Part shown: positions 57,282 to 64,000 of the stretch, one piece after another
Layout of the letters: each line of letters opens with the position of its first letter
How positions within the stretch are numbered: the first letter of the stretch is position 1
Assembly (NCBI RefSeq): GCF_000196735.1
Contig: NC_014551.1
Location: 2,847,001-2,911,000 of the forward strand
Reading direction: 5' to 3'
DNA: 64,000 nucleotides
From: Bacillus amyloliquefaciens DSM 7 = ATCC 23350
Lineage (GTDB): Bacteria; Bacillota; Bacilli; Bacillales; Bacillaceae
Made by a program: the position numbers and the translations under genes
Notes under the pieces: model-generated
Databases searched by the model: none
Seen by the model: only the letters and a program-made list of their open reading frames with translations
What the model was told of the DNA's origin: nothing

Positions 57282-58322
57282 ATGGACATTACCATGGATG
57301 CTCTCATCGCGATATCCATCGTATGGGGCTTCGTGTTTATCTACGCGGTTATGGCAACGATGGACTTCGGAGCCGGTTTTTGGTCTATGATTTATTTAAA
57401 TAAAGAACAAACAAAGGCGACTAACATCGCCAACCGTTATTTATCCCCGACATGGGAAGTGACCAATGTCTTTATCGTCGCGATCGTTGTCGCCCTTTTC
57501 AGTTTCTTTCCCGGGGCAACTTTCGTGCTGGGTACCGTTTTATTGATTCCGGGGAGTATCATTTTGCTGCTTTTAGCTATCCGAAGCGGCTTTCTCGTTT
57601 TCTCCAATACGGCGAAAGAAAGAAAAATCATGAGATATATCTCCGGAATTTCAGGCTTCATTATTCCTGCTGTGCTGATTTTGGTACTTCCGGTGACACA
57701 CGGAGGATTTATCGAGAAAACGGGCGGGGTGTATCACTTGAATTTGGCAAATGTCTTTACAAGCCCGAATGCGTATGCCTTTATCGGCTTTGCCATTTTA
57801 AGCACTTTATTTTTATCTTCGCTGCTTCTGGCCGACTTTTCAAATGTTGCGGAAGAGGAGCATGCGTATCGCATATACAGACGGAGCTCTTTAATAACAG
57901 GGCCGCTGTCTCTTCTTTTTGCGATCTTCATTATGCTGACATTGCGTACGGAAGCCGGCTGGCTGTATACGGGAATGATGAAAGACCTGACATGGCTCAT
58001 CCTGTCTGTCATTACATTTATCATTGCCGGTATCGCTCTGTTTTTGCCGAATAAACGCTTCGGCAGAAACCTCGGCAAACCGAGGATCGCCATGATTGCC
58101 ATTGCGCTGCAATACTTTCTGGCAAGCTATGCGTACGGACGGGCTCATCTTCCTTATATGATTTATCCCGACATTACGGTCATGTCAGGATTTACGGAAC
58201 CCGCAACCTTCAGGGCGCTGTTTATGACGTATATCGTCGCGTTCATCATTTTGTTTCCCGGATTTTATTTCTTCTGGAAGCTCTTTATGAAAGACAGACG
58301 TTATATCCGCCAGGAGGAATAA
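57282..58322 (+). CDS. ythB: Cytochrome bd-type quinol oxidase subunit II
   Basis: 346 residues with about nine helices. The N terminus WGFVFIYAVMATMDFGAGFW is the CydB pattern (MDGFD-like in classic CydB, here MDFGAG). It holds no haem itself but stabilises subunit I. ATG with AGAAAGGG upstream, 22 bases after ythA. Together they form an alternative terminal oxidase of low expression in B. subtilis. Confidence 0.88.
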   Translation: MDITMDALIAISIVWGFVFIYAVMATMDFGAGFWSMIYLNKEQTKATNIANRYLSPTWEVTNVFIVAIVVALFSFFPGATFVLGTVLLIPGSIILLLLAIRSGFLVFSNTAKERKIMRYISGISGFIIPAVLILVLPVTHGGFIEKTGGVYHLNLANVFTSPNAYAFIGFAILSTLFLSSLLLADFSNVAEEEHAYRIYRRSSLITGPLSLLFAIFIMLTLRTEAGWLYTGMMKDLTWLILSVITFIIAGIALFLPNKRFGRNLGKPRIAMIAIALQYFLASYAYGRAHLPYMIYPDITVMSGFTEPATFRALFMTYIVAFIILFPGFYFFWKLFMKDRRYIRQEE

Positions 58323-58379
58323 CAAAAATCGGGGCGGCTCATACTAATGGCGTACCTTTTATTTGGGAGGGGAATCAGC

Positions 58380-58538
58380 ATGGACCAAAAAATTCTGTGT
58401 GAAGTCAATAACTGCTCATATTGGGGCAAAGGAAACAAATGCACGGCCGACGCTATTTATGTTGTAAGCCATACAGGCGAAACCGCTGAAAAAAGTGAAG
58501 AAACGGATTGCAAAACCTTTAAACCGCATGATTTATAA
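58380..58538 (+). CDS. DUF1540 small cysteine-rich protein
   Basis: 52 residues with CEVNNCSYWGKGNKCTADAI near the start and DCKTF near the end, the four-cysteine DUF1540 pattern likely to bind a metal. ATG 58380 with GGGAGGGG upstream; a frame open 11 codons more is not supported. It follows ythB by 57 bases and ends in a hairpin, so it probably belongs to the ythAB operon. DUF1540 proteins are often made during sporulation; no specific role is known. Confidence 0.8.
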   Translation: MDQKILCEVNNCSYWGKGNKCTADAIYVVSHTGETAEKSEETDCKTFKPHDL

Positions 58539-58540
58539 AA

Positions 58541-58571
58541 AAAAGAGCTGTTTTTATACAGCTCTTTTTAA
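58541..58571 (+). terminator. Terminator of ythAB and the DUF1540 gene
   Basis: Stem AAAAGAGCTGT / ACAGCTCTTTTT with a six-base loop, just after the stop codon. Confidence 0.87.
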
Positions 58572-58602
58572 TTTCCGCGCCGCACTGCTCACATTTATCA
58601 AG

Positions 58603-58629
58603 TAAAAAAACCGGCTTTAACAGCCGGTT
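58603..58629 (-). terminator. Terminator of the men operon
   Basis: Minus-strand stem AACCGGC-TGTTAAA-GCCGGTT followed by TTTTT, about 80 bases past the menC stop. Confidence 0.78.
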
Positions 58630-58646
58630 CAAACGGGGAAGGGGTG

Positions 58647-58727
58647 ATGATGAACAGTTTCAATATAACAGCGGCATACAGAATGCTCAACTTGCTGAAA
58701 TATCGTTTTATCAGCTGTTTGTCGTAA
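58647..58727 (+). CDS. Possible 26-residue small protein facing menC
   Basis: An ATG (with a second ATG directly after) follows the strong ribosome site GGGGAAGGGG and opens 26 codons: MMNSFNITAAYRMLNLLKYR, then FISCLS and TAA, a short amphipathic, mildly basic peptide. It overlaps the last 17 bases of menC on the other strand and lies between the men operon terminator and menC. No clear promoter was seen, so this is a weak call. Confidence 0.3.
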   Translation: MMNSFNITAAYRMLNLLKYRFISCLS

Positions 58728-59826
58728 AAACGTCCATTTGGGTGACGTATTTTCTCATTATTTCCTGATTAACTTCGACACCCAGCCCGGGACCGTCCGG
58801 AACAGAGATAAATCCCTCTTCGATACGGATGTCAGGAGTGATAATATCCTCCTCCCAGTATCGGTCTGATGAGGAAATGTCCCCCGGTATCGTAAATTGC
58901 GGCAGCGAAGCAAGCGCCACTGTCTGCGCTCTCGAAATGCCGGTCTCAAACATTCCGCCGCACCATACCGGCATGTGATGCTCTCTGCATAAATCATGTA
59001 TTTTTAAAGCCTCTGTCAGACCACCTACACGCGCCGGTTTTATATTAATGATTTTACAGCTTCCAAGCTCAATCGCACGCCTCGCGTCATCAAATGAGCA
59101 TATGCTTTCATCAAGACATATCGCCGTTCTCAAGTGTTTTTGCAGGTGGCGGTGATCGACAATATCATCTGCCTGAAGCGGCTGTTCTATCATCATTAAT
59201 TGGAATTCATCCAATTCTTTCAGCCTGCTGATGTCTTTCAGTTCATACGCTGAGTTGGCATCCGCCATGAGCGGTACATTCGGAAAACGGCTGCGGATGG
59301 CTCTGACCAAATCAACGTCATTGCCGGGCTGAATTTTTATTTTTATACGTTGATAACCTTCTTTTACGTATTGCTCAATTTCCCGAAGCATCTCATCAGC
59401 CGAAGCAAGACCCACTACGACGCCGGCGGGCACTTTATCTTTTTTGCCTCCCAAGGCTTCTGCGAGAGAAATCCCCTTTTTCTTGGCATATAAATCCCAC
59501 ACGGCTGATTCAAGGCCCGCTTTTGCCATGCGGTTTCCTTTAAAACGCTCGAGACAGTCAGGCACGTCTGACGGGTGGGAAAATTCGCGGCCTACGACAT
59601 TTGGAATAAAAAAATCTTTCAGCATATGCGCGCATGTCTGAATCGTTTCTTCTGTATACCACGGGGAAGAAAACGCCGATACCTCTCCCCAGCCGGTTCT
59701 CCCGGTTTCGTCGATCGCTTCCACGATCAAAAATTTACGGTCGTGCAGAGTTTCAATACTTGTTTTAAATGGTTTTTTTAGCCTCATACTCACATGATAA
59801 AGGGTGATTTTTTCAATCTTAATCAT
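58711..59826 (-). CDS. menC: o-Succinylbenzoate synthase MenC
   Basis: 371-residue enolase-superfamily enzyme that dehydrates SHCHC to o-succinylbenzoate in menaquinone synthesis. IKIKIQPGND has the KxK catalytic lysine, LMADANSAY, MIEQPL and CLDESI supply the three metal ligands, and INIKPARVGG the second lysine. This is the N-acylamino acid racemase-like (Bacillus) type of about 370 residues. Its start overlaps the menE stop (ATGA). Confidence 0.94.
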   Translation of the reverse strand: MIKIEKITLYHVSMRLKKPFKTSIETLHDRKFLIVEAIDETGRTGWGEVSAFSSPWYTEETIQTCAHMLKDFFIPNVVGREFSHPSDVPDCLERFKGNRMAKAGLESAVWDLYAKKKGISLAEALGGKKDKVPAGVVVGLASADEMLREIEQYVKEGYQRIKIKIQPGNDVDLVRAIRSRFPNVPLMADANSAYELKDISRLKELDEFQLMMIEQPLQADDIVDHRHLQKHLRTAICLDESICSFDDARRAIELGSCKIINIKPARVGGLTEALKIHDLCREHHMPVWCGGMFETGISRAQTVALASLPQFTIPGDISSSDRYWEEDIITPDIRIEEGFISVPDGPGLGVEVNQEIMRKYVTQMDVFTTNS

Positions 59827-61286
59827 GACAATTCTCCTTTACGAAGCTCATTAAGCCGATGCCTCATCAGTTTATTGGACGCGTTCCGCGGAAGCTCGTC
59901 AACCGCGAAAAAAGCAGCCGGTATTTTATATTTTGCAAGACGTTCACGGCAAAAAGCGGTCAGCTCCTCTGAACTGACAGAAGAAGTCAAAACGAGAAAG
60001 GCATGCGGCACTTTCCCCCACTTCGGATCTTCGGCTCCTGAAACACCGGCTTCCGCTACAGCCGGATGGGCAAGCAGCGCCGCTTCAACTTCAGCCGGGT
60101 AGATGTTCTCTCCGCCTGAAATGATGAGATCCGACCGTCTGTCCAGCACATATAAAAACCCTTCATCATCCAAATAGCCAAGATCGCCCGTTTTGAACCA
60201 GCCATTATGAAAAGCGGCCTGATTCGCTTCGTCACGATGATAGTACCCTTTCATCACATTCGGCCCTTTCACCGTAATCTCACCATGTTCAAACGGCGCA
60301 CAGCGATTTCCGTCTTTTTCAATTCTGATTTCACATGAAAACAGCGGTTTACCTGCCGAGCCGAGCTTTTCCATGCTGAATTCAGGAGAAAGCGTGACAA
60401 TCTGTGAGCAGGTTTCGGTCAAGCCATAAGACTGGAAGACCGGAAATTGTTTCCTGCGGCATTCTTCAAGAAGCGGCAGCGGTGCCGGCCCCCCGCCTAG
60501 CAGAATGCAACGCAGTGATTCAGGACATTGTTCAGTCTCCGAAAGCAGACCCGACAGCATGGTCTGCACAGCCGATATGATCGTGACCCGGTGTGAGCTG
60601 ATGCTGTCCAGCACATCAGTGACAGAAAATTTTTGGTGAAGCACGACAGGCATGCCGTAAATGACCGATTTAAACAGTGCAGACAGGCCGCTGATATGAA
60701 AAAGCGGCAGCGCAATAAGCCAGCGGTCCCGCTCCGTGACCCCCAGATTCAGCGCAGATGATACAGCGCTGGAATAATGGTTTCCGAAAGTCTGCTGCAC
60801 CCCCTTCGGCCTTCCCGTTGTTCCTGACGTATACATAAGAGTCGCCGTATCATCGAGCGTTACATATTCTTCCGGCTCAATGTCTCCCGCCTCTTCAGCC
60901 TGCAGCTCGTCCACATCTGCGGTGGCGACTGCAGATTCATAATCTTCCCGGCGAAAACCGTCCTCCGTCAATAAAAGCTTCGCCTGTGAATCTTCGAGCT
61001 GAAACAGCCGTTCTTGTTTTGAGAGCTTCGTATTTAACAGCACCGCTTCCATTCCTAATAAGAAGCAGGCGTGAACGGCATAAACCATTTCAGGTCTGTT
61101 AGAAAGCAAAATCGCGACACGGTCTCCTTTTTTAAGCGTGTAGTATTCGGACAGCCGCGCGGCCATTTGTTTAGAAGCATGGTACAATTCTTTGAATGTC
61201 ATCTGTTTGTTTTCAAATATGAGAGCGATTCTCTCAGGTGTCAGCTGAGCCCTTTGAATGAGCCAATTTGGCTGTTCTGTCAGCAT
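59823..61286 (-). CDS. menE: o-Succinylbenzoate-CoA ligase MenE
   Basis: 487-residue acyl-adenylate-forming enzyme that activates o-succinylbenzoate with ATP and CoA. AMP-binding motif TLMYTSGTTGRPKGVQQ (near 155), SYGLTETCSQ, GWFKTGDLGYLDDEGFLYVLDRRSD and the C-terminal lysine in LAKYKIPAAFF. ATG with GGAGATGA upstream. Separated from menB by an 87-base gap with a hairpin. Confidence 0.94.
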   Translation of the reverse strand: MLTEQPNWLIQRAQLTPERIALIFENKQMTFKELYHASKQMAARLSEYYTLKKGDRVAILLSNRPEMVYAVHACFLLGMEAVLLNTKLSKQERLFQLEDSQAKLLLTEDGFRREDYESAVATADVDELQAEEAGDIEPEEYVTLDDTATLMYTSGTTGRPKGVQQTFGNHYSSAVSSALNLGVTERDRWLIALPLFHISGLSALFKSVIYGMPVVLHQKFSVTDVLDSISSHRVTIISAVQTMLSGLLSETEQCPESLRCILLGGGPAPLPLLEECRRKQFPVFQSYGLTETCSQIVTLSPEFSMEKLGSAGKPLFSCEIRIEKDGNRCAPFEHGEITVKGPNVMKGYYHRDEANQAAFHNGWFKTGDLGYLDDEGFLYVLDRRSDLIISGGENIYPAEVEAALLAHPAVAEAGVSGAEDPKWGKVPHAFLVLTSSVSSEELTAFCRERLAKYKIPAAFFAVDELPRNASNKLMRHRLNELRKGELS

Positions 61287-61325
61287 GTTATCATCTCCGA
61301 GGTAAAAGTACTTTTTTTGAAAAGA

Positions 61326-61358
61326 AAACAGCTTGGACCAGAGCGGCTCAAGCTGTTT
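61326..61358 (-). terminator. Internal hairpin between menB and menE
   Basis: Minus-strand stem AAACAGCTTG / CAAGCTGTTT with a 13-base loop followed by TCTTTTC, 16 bases past the menB stop. It could terminate part of the transcripts, lowering menE and menC relative to menB, or stabilise the upstream message. Confidence 0.65.
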
Positions 61359-61373
61359 CGTAGTGTCATCTGA

Positions 61374-62192
61374 TCACGGAAAACGAGGGAACTGACCGAA
61401 ATCGGGACTGCGTTTCTCTTTAAAGGAATCGCGGCCTTCTTTCGCTTCGTCTGTCGTGTAATAAAGAAGCGTTGCATCTCCTGCAAATTGCTGAATTCCG
61501 GCAAGACCGTCTGTATCTGCGTTAAATGCCGCTTTAAGGAAACGAAGGGCTGTAGGGCTTTTCTCAAGCATTTCCTCACACCATTTAATTGTTTCCTCTT
61601 CAAGTTTCTCTAATGGGACAACCGTATTGACAAGCCCCATGTCGAGCGCTTCCTGCGCGTTGTATTGACGACACAGGTACCAGATTTCACGGGCTTTCTT
61701 ATGTCCGACGATACGCGCCAGGTAGCCTGAGCCGTAACCGGCATCAAAGCTGCCCACTTTCGGCCCAGTCTGACCGAAAATCGCGTTATCAGCTGCAATC
61801 GTTAAATCACAGACGATATGAAGCACATGGCCTCCGCCGATGGCGTAGCCTGATACCATCGCTACAACCGGTTTTGGAATAACACGGATTAAACGCTGAA
61901 GATCAAGCACATTCAGACGCGGGATCTGATCGTCTCCGACATATCCGCCGTGACCGCGGACTTTTTGGTCCCCGCCTGAACAGAATGCCTTATCTCCCGC
62001 TCCCGCAAGAACGATGACACCAATCTCAGAGTCATCACGTGCGTAAGCAAATGCGTCAATCATTTCTGATACCGTCTTAGGAGTAAATGCGTTATGTACC
62101 TCCGGGCGGTTAATTGTTATTTTCGCAATACCGTTATACGTCTCGTACAGGATTTCATCGTACTGACGTTCACTTTTCCATTCTGCAGCCAT
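61374..62192 (-). CDS. menB: 1,4-Dihydroxy-2-naphthoyl-CoA synthase MenB
   Basis: 272-residue crotonase-fold enzyme closing the naphthoate ring of menaquinone. Oxyanion-hole segments [24 protein letters not shown] and [20 protein letters not shown], active-site [28 protein letters not shown] with GAGGAGG upstream. Follows menH by 58 bases. Confidence 0.95.
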   Translation of the reverse strand: MAAEWKSERQYDEILYETYNGIAKITINRPEVHNAFTPKTVSEMIDAFAYARDDSEIGVIVLAGAGDKAFCSGGDQKVRGHGGYVGDDQIPRLNVLDLQRLIRVIPKPVVAMVSGYAIGGGHVLHIVCDLTIAADNAIFGQTGPKVGSFDAGYGSGYLARIVGHKKAREIWYLCRQYNAQEALDMGLVNTVVPLEKLEEETIKWCEEMLEKSPTALRFLKAAFNADTDGLAGIQQFAGDATLLYYTTDEAKEGRDSFKEKRSPDFGQFPRFP

Positions 62193-62250
62193 TGATATGA
62201 CCTCCTCTATTTTTGCATGAGTCCGGCCGAAAAGTCATTTTCTTTATGCT

Positions 62251-63075
62251 TTACAAGCCGTTTAAAAACTCACTTACTATCTTACCAAAAATTCGCGGCT
62301 GTTCCACATGAACCGTGTGCCCCGCCTGTTTGACAACCTCTATTTTACTTGATGGGAGCAGGTTATGCACCTTTTGATTAATGACGCAAAATTTTTCATC
62401 CCATTCACCGCATATGAGAAGAACCGGCGATTTGATGCGGTCTAATGCACTCCACCAGGAAGGCTGTGAGCCCGTCCCCATTCCGAGCAGACTGCCTGCA
62501 AGACCGGACGGATTATTTTTCAGCCGGCCGGCACGGATGGACGCCTTTACATTGTCCGGAAGAGAAAGCTGTGTGGCAAACAACGGAATGCTTTCCCAAT
62601 AATCGACAAACGATGTTATGCCTTCCCGTAATATAAAGTCAGCAAGCTTCCGGTCTGACTGAATCCGCTTTTTGCGTTCCTCGAGCGTGCTGAGGCCAGG
62701 AGTTGAACTTTCCAGAACAAGCGCTGACACCCGATGCGGAAATGTCTGTGCAAAGGAGTAAGCAAGTCTTCCCCCCATAGAATACCCAATAAGTTTCACT
62801 TTGTGAAGTTTTAATTGATCAAAAACGGCGGCAAGGTCCGCCACCTGCCGGCTCGCACTATACCTTGCCGCTTGCACAGGCGCGTCTGTCTCTCCGTGGC
62901 CCAGGCAGTCAATCATCACCATTCGCTCGCCGGGAAACATTTCGCGTAAAAATTCCCATGATTCTTTACTGCCCGTAAACCCGTGCAGACAAACTATCGC
63001 TTCAGACGATTCGTGACCGCTGTCAGCCGCCCGATAGCACACACCGTCCGCCATTTTGACAGTTACAGCTTCCAT
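62251..63075 (-). CDS. menH: SHCHC synthase MenH, alpha/beta hydrolase
   Basis: 274 residues: oxyanion segment [14 protein letters not shown], nucleophile elbow [15 protein letters not shown] (serine near 97), acid in [11 protein letters not shown] and histidine in [12 protein letters not shown]. It eliminates pyruvate from SEPHCHC to give SHCHC. The start lies 13 bases inside menD, showing tight coupling. Synonym ytxM. Confidence 0.92.
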   Translation of the reverse strand: MEAVTVKMADGVCYRAADSGHESSEAIVCLHGFTGSKESWEFLREMFPGERMVMIDCLGHGETDAPVQAARYSASRQVADLAAVFDQLKLHKVKLIGYSMGGRLAYSFAQTFPHRVSALVLESSTPGLSTLEERKKRIQSDRKLADFILREGITSFVDYWESIPLFATQLSLPDNVKASIRAGRLKNNPSGLAGSLLGMGTGSQPSWWSALDRIKSPVLLICGEWDEKFCVINQKVHNLLPSSKIEVVKQAGHTVHVEQPRIFGKIVSEFLNGL

Positions 63076-64000
63076 TCTTTTTTCACTTCCTGGACTGCGG
63101 CCTGCAGCAGATCGCGATGGAATTGAACTCTTGATGTCCGATCTGTTTTCAGCTCGATAATATGAAGTCCGGGCTTGTCCGCCTGCGGCTGATACGCATC
63201 CTTAAATGCATCCCAAGTCTCAGGGCAAGTATACGTCCCGCCGTACAGTGCGGCGGCATGACGGAAATCAAGTCCCGTCGGCGTACCGAACAGTTCTTCA
63301 AAATGAGTTTTATCAGATGCCTGCGGCAAAAATGAGAAAATCCCGCCGCCATCATTGTTTATTAAAATAACCATAAGCGGAATTCCAAGTTTTTTAGCCG
63401 CTAACAGCCCGTTTAAATCATGGTAAAACGATAAATCTCCAATCACAAGCGTGACAGGCGCCTTTGTTCCCTCACACAGTCCCATAGCCGAGGAAACAAC
63501 CCCGTCAATTCCGTTAGCGCCGCGGTTGGCATAGACACGGAAGGAACGGTCTTGTTTTTCAAAGAAAGTATCCACGTCACGAATCGGCATGCTGTTGCCG
63601 ACAAAAATCGAACTGCCCTCAGGAACAAGGTGCTGAAGCTGACGATATACATTTCCTTCAAATGATAAATCATCCATGTCCGCGGCCTTTAAATGGCTGC
63701 GGAACCGCTCATTGACAAACTGCCATTTCTCCAGCCATCCGGACGGCCGTTTTTCAGTTTCAGCTGAACGGACCGCTTCCAACAATACAGACGGATGGCA
63801 ATGAATCATATGCGCGCCGGTCTGAGTGGGATCTCTCCACCCGCCGTCTTCATCAACGATAAACTGCTCAATGGCAGAATCGTCTCTGAGCCATAAAAAG
63901 AGCGGTTTGGAAACCGGCATCGGACCGAATCGGATCACAACGTCCGGACGCAGCGCCTCTTTTATCTCCTCATCTTTTAAGAATGAGTCATAGGCATCAA
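63063..64000 (-). CDS. menD: SEPHCHC synthase MenD, 5'-truncated by the window edge
   Basis: The frame is open to the window end (reading ...[32 protein letters not shown]), so only the C-terminal 312 residues are present. The ThDP-binding part is visible: [27 protein letters not shown] and [14 protein letters not shown] with the GDL...N motif, then [14 protein letters not shown]. MenD joins alpha-ketoglutarate and isochorismate. Treating the GTG at 63938 as a start would be wrong. Confidence 0.95.
   Translation of the reverse strand, partial: DAYDSFLKDEEIKEALRPDVVIRFGPMPVSKPLFLWLRDDSAIEQFIVDEDGGWRDPTQTGAHMIHCHPSVLLEAVRSAETEKRPSGWLEKWQFVNERFRSHLKAADMDDLSFEGNVYRQLQHLVPEGSSIFVGNSMPIRDVDTFFEKQDRSFRVYANRGANGIDGVVSSAMGLCEGTKAPVTLVIGDLSFYHDLNGLLAAKKLGIPLMVILINNDGGGIFSFLPQASDKTHFEELFGTPTGLDFRHAAALYGGTYTCPETWDAFKDAYQPQADKPGLHIIELKTDRTSRVQFHRDLLQAAVQEVKKEWKL

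Noticed and set aside
63938-64000. menD starting at 63938 as a complete gene
   Set aside because: The frame is open to the window edge and the upstream residues match MenD, so the gene is simply truncated.

Overview
This 64 kb window is ordinary chromosomal backbone of a Bacillus of the B. subtilis species complex. Gene order, protein lengths and Gram-positive signals (strong Shine-Dalgarno sites, many TTG/GTG starts, T-box and S-box leaders, a sigma-B promoter, CcpN, Zur and cre-like sites) match the ytkP-to-menD segment of B. subtilis 168 as I remember it. Differences from strain 168 (no rhamnogalacturonan or biotin block before the melibiose operon, an extra YtrC-like permease, extra GNAT and YwaF-like genes) point to the B. 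amyloliquefaciens/velezensis branch. No rRNA or tRNA gene, CRISPR array, insertion sequence or prophage was seen.

Layout: 0-9.4 kb holds housekeeping genes: a cysteine synthase-like tail, dipeptidase PepV, purine permease PbuO, an Ecs-like ABC exporter (ythPQ), a DeoR-type regulator, a 16S rRNA pseudouridine synthase, the lipid II flippase YtgP/MurJ and the flavoprotein YtfP. 9.5-17 kb holds the glycine betaine transporter OpuD, the sporulation gene cse60 and the raffinose-family operon melREDCA, whose repressor gene is frameshifted. 17-22 kb holds a GNAT gene, a rhodanese, leuS under a T-box leader, ytvB and the blue-light receptor ytvA. 22-36 kb is the envelope-stress and antibiotic-response part: efflux protein YttB, a YwaF-like membrane protein, the bacitracin module bceRSAB and the operon ytrGABCDEF, which carries an extra, 5'-damaged permease paralogue. 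36-48 kb holds two tRNA wobble-uridine modification genes (mnmL/mnmM), the terpene pair ytpAB, ytoA, permease ytnA, asnB, metK under a SAM riboswitch and pckA under a CcpN-type site. 48-58.6 kb holds an NMT1-like ABC importer, a Nudix hydrolase, a holin-like protein, dps, ytkA, luxS, yidD, a beta-carbonic anhydrase, the Zur-type rpmEB and a second cytochrome bd oxidase. 58.7-64 kb is the menaquinone operon menD(partial)-menH-menB-menE-menC on the minus strand.

How the genes work together: MelE/MelD/MelC import alpha-galactosides, which MelA hydrolyses. BceS/BceR sense bacitracin through BceAB and induce bceAB. YtrA represses its own cell-wall-antibiotic-induced ABC operon. MetK makes S-adenosylmethionine, used by MnmL and MnmM, and LuxS recycles the methylation by-product. 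The men operon supplies the quinone that a cytochrome bd oxidase such as YthAB would oxidise.

I found no convincing undescribed multigene system. The most informative oddities are the one-base frameshift in melR, the 5'-damaged third Ytr permease, a pair of matched dyads around the melR promoter, and several small or unassigned membrane proteins. Homology statements rest on memory of Bacillus families and were not checked by database search.
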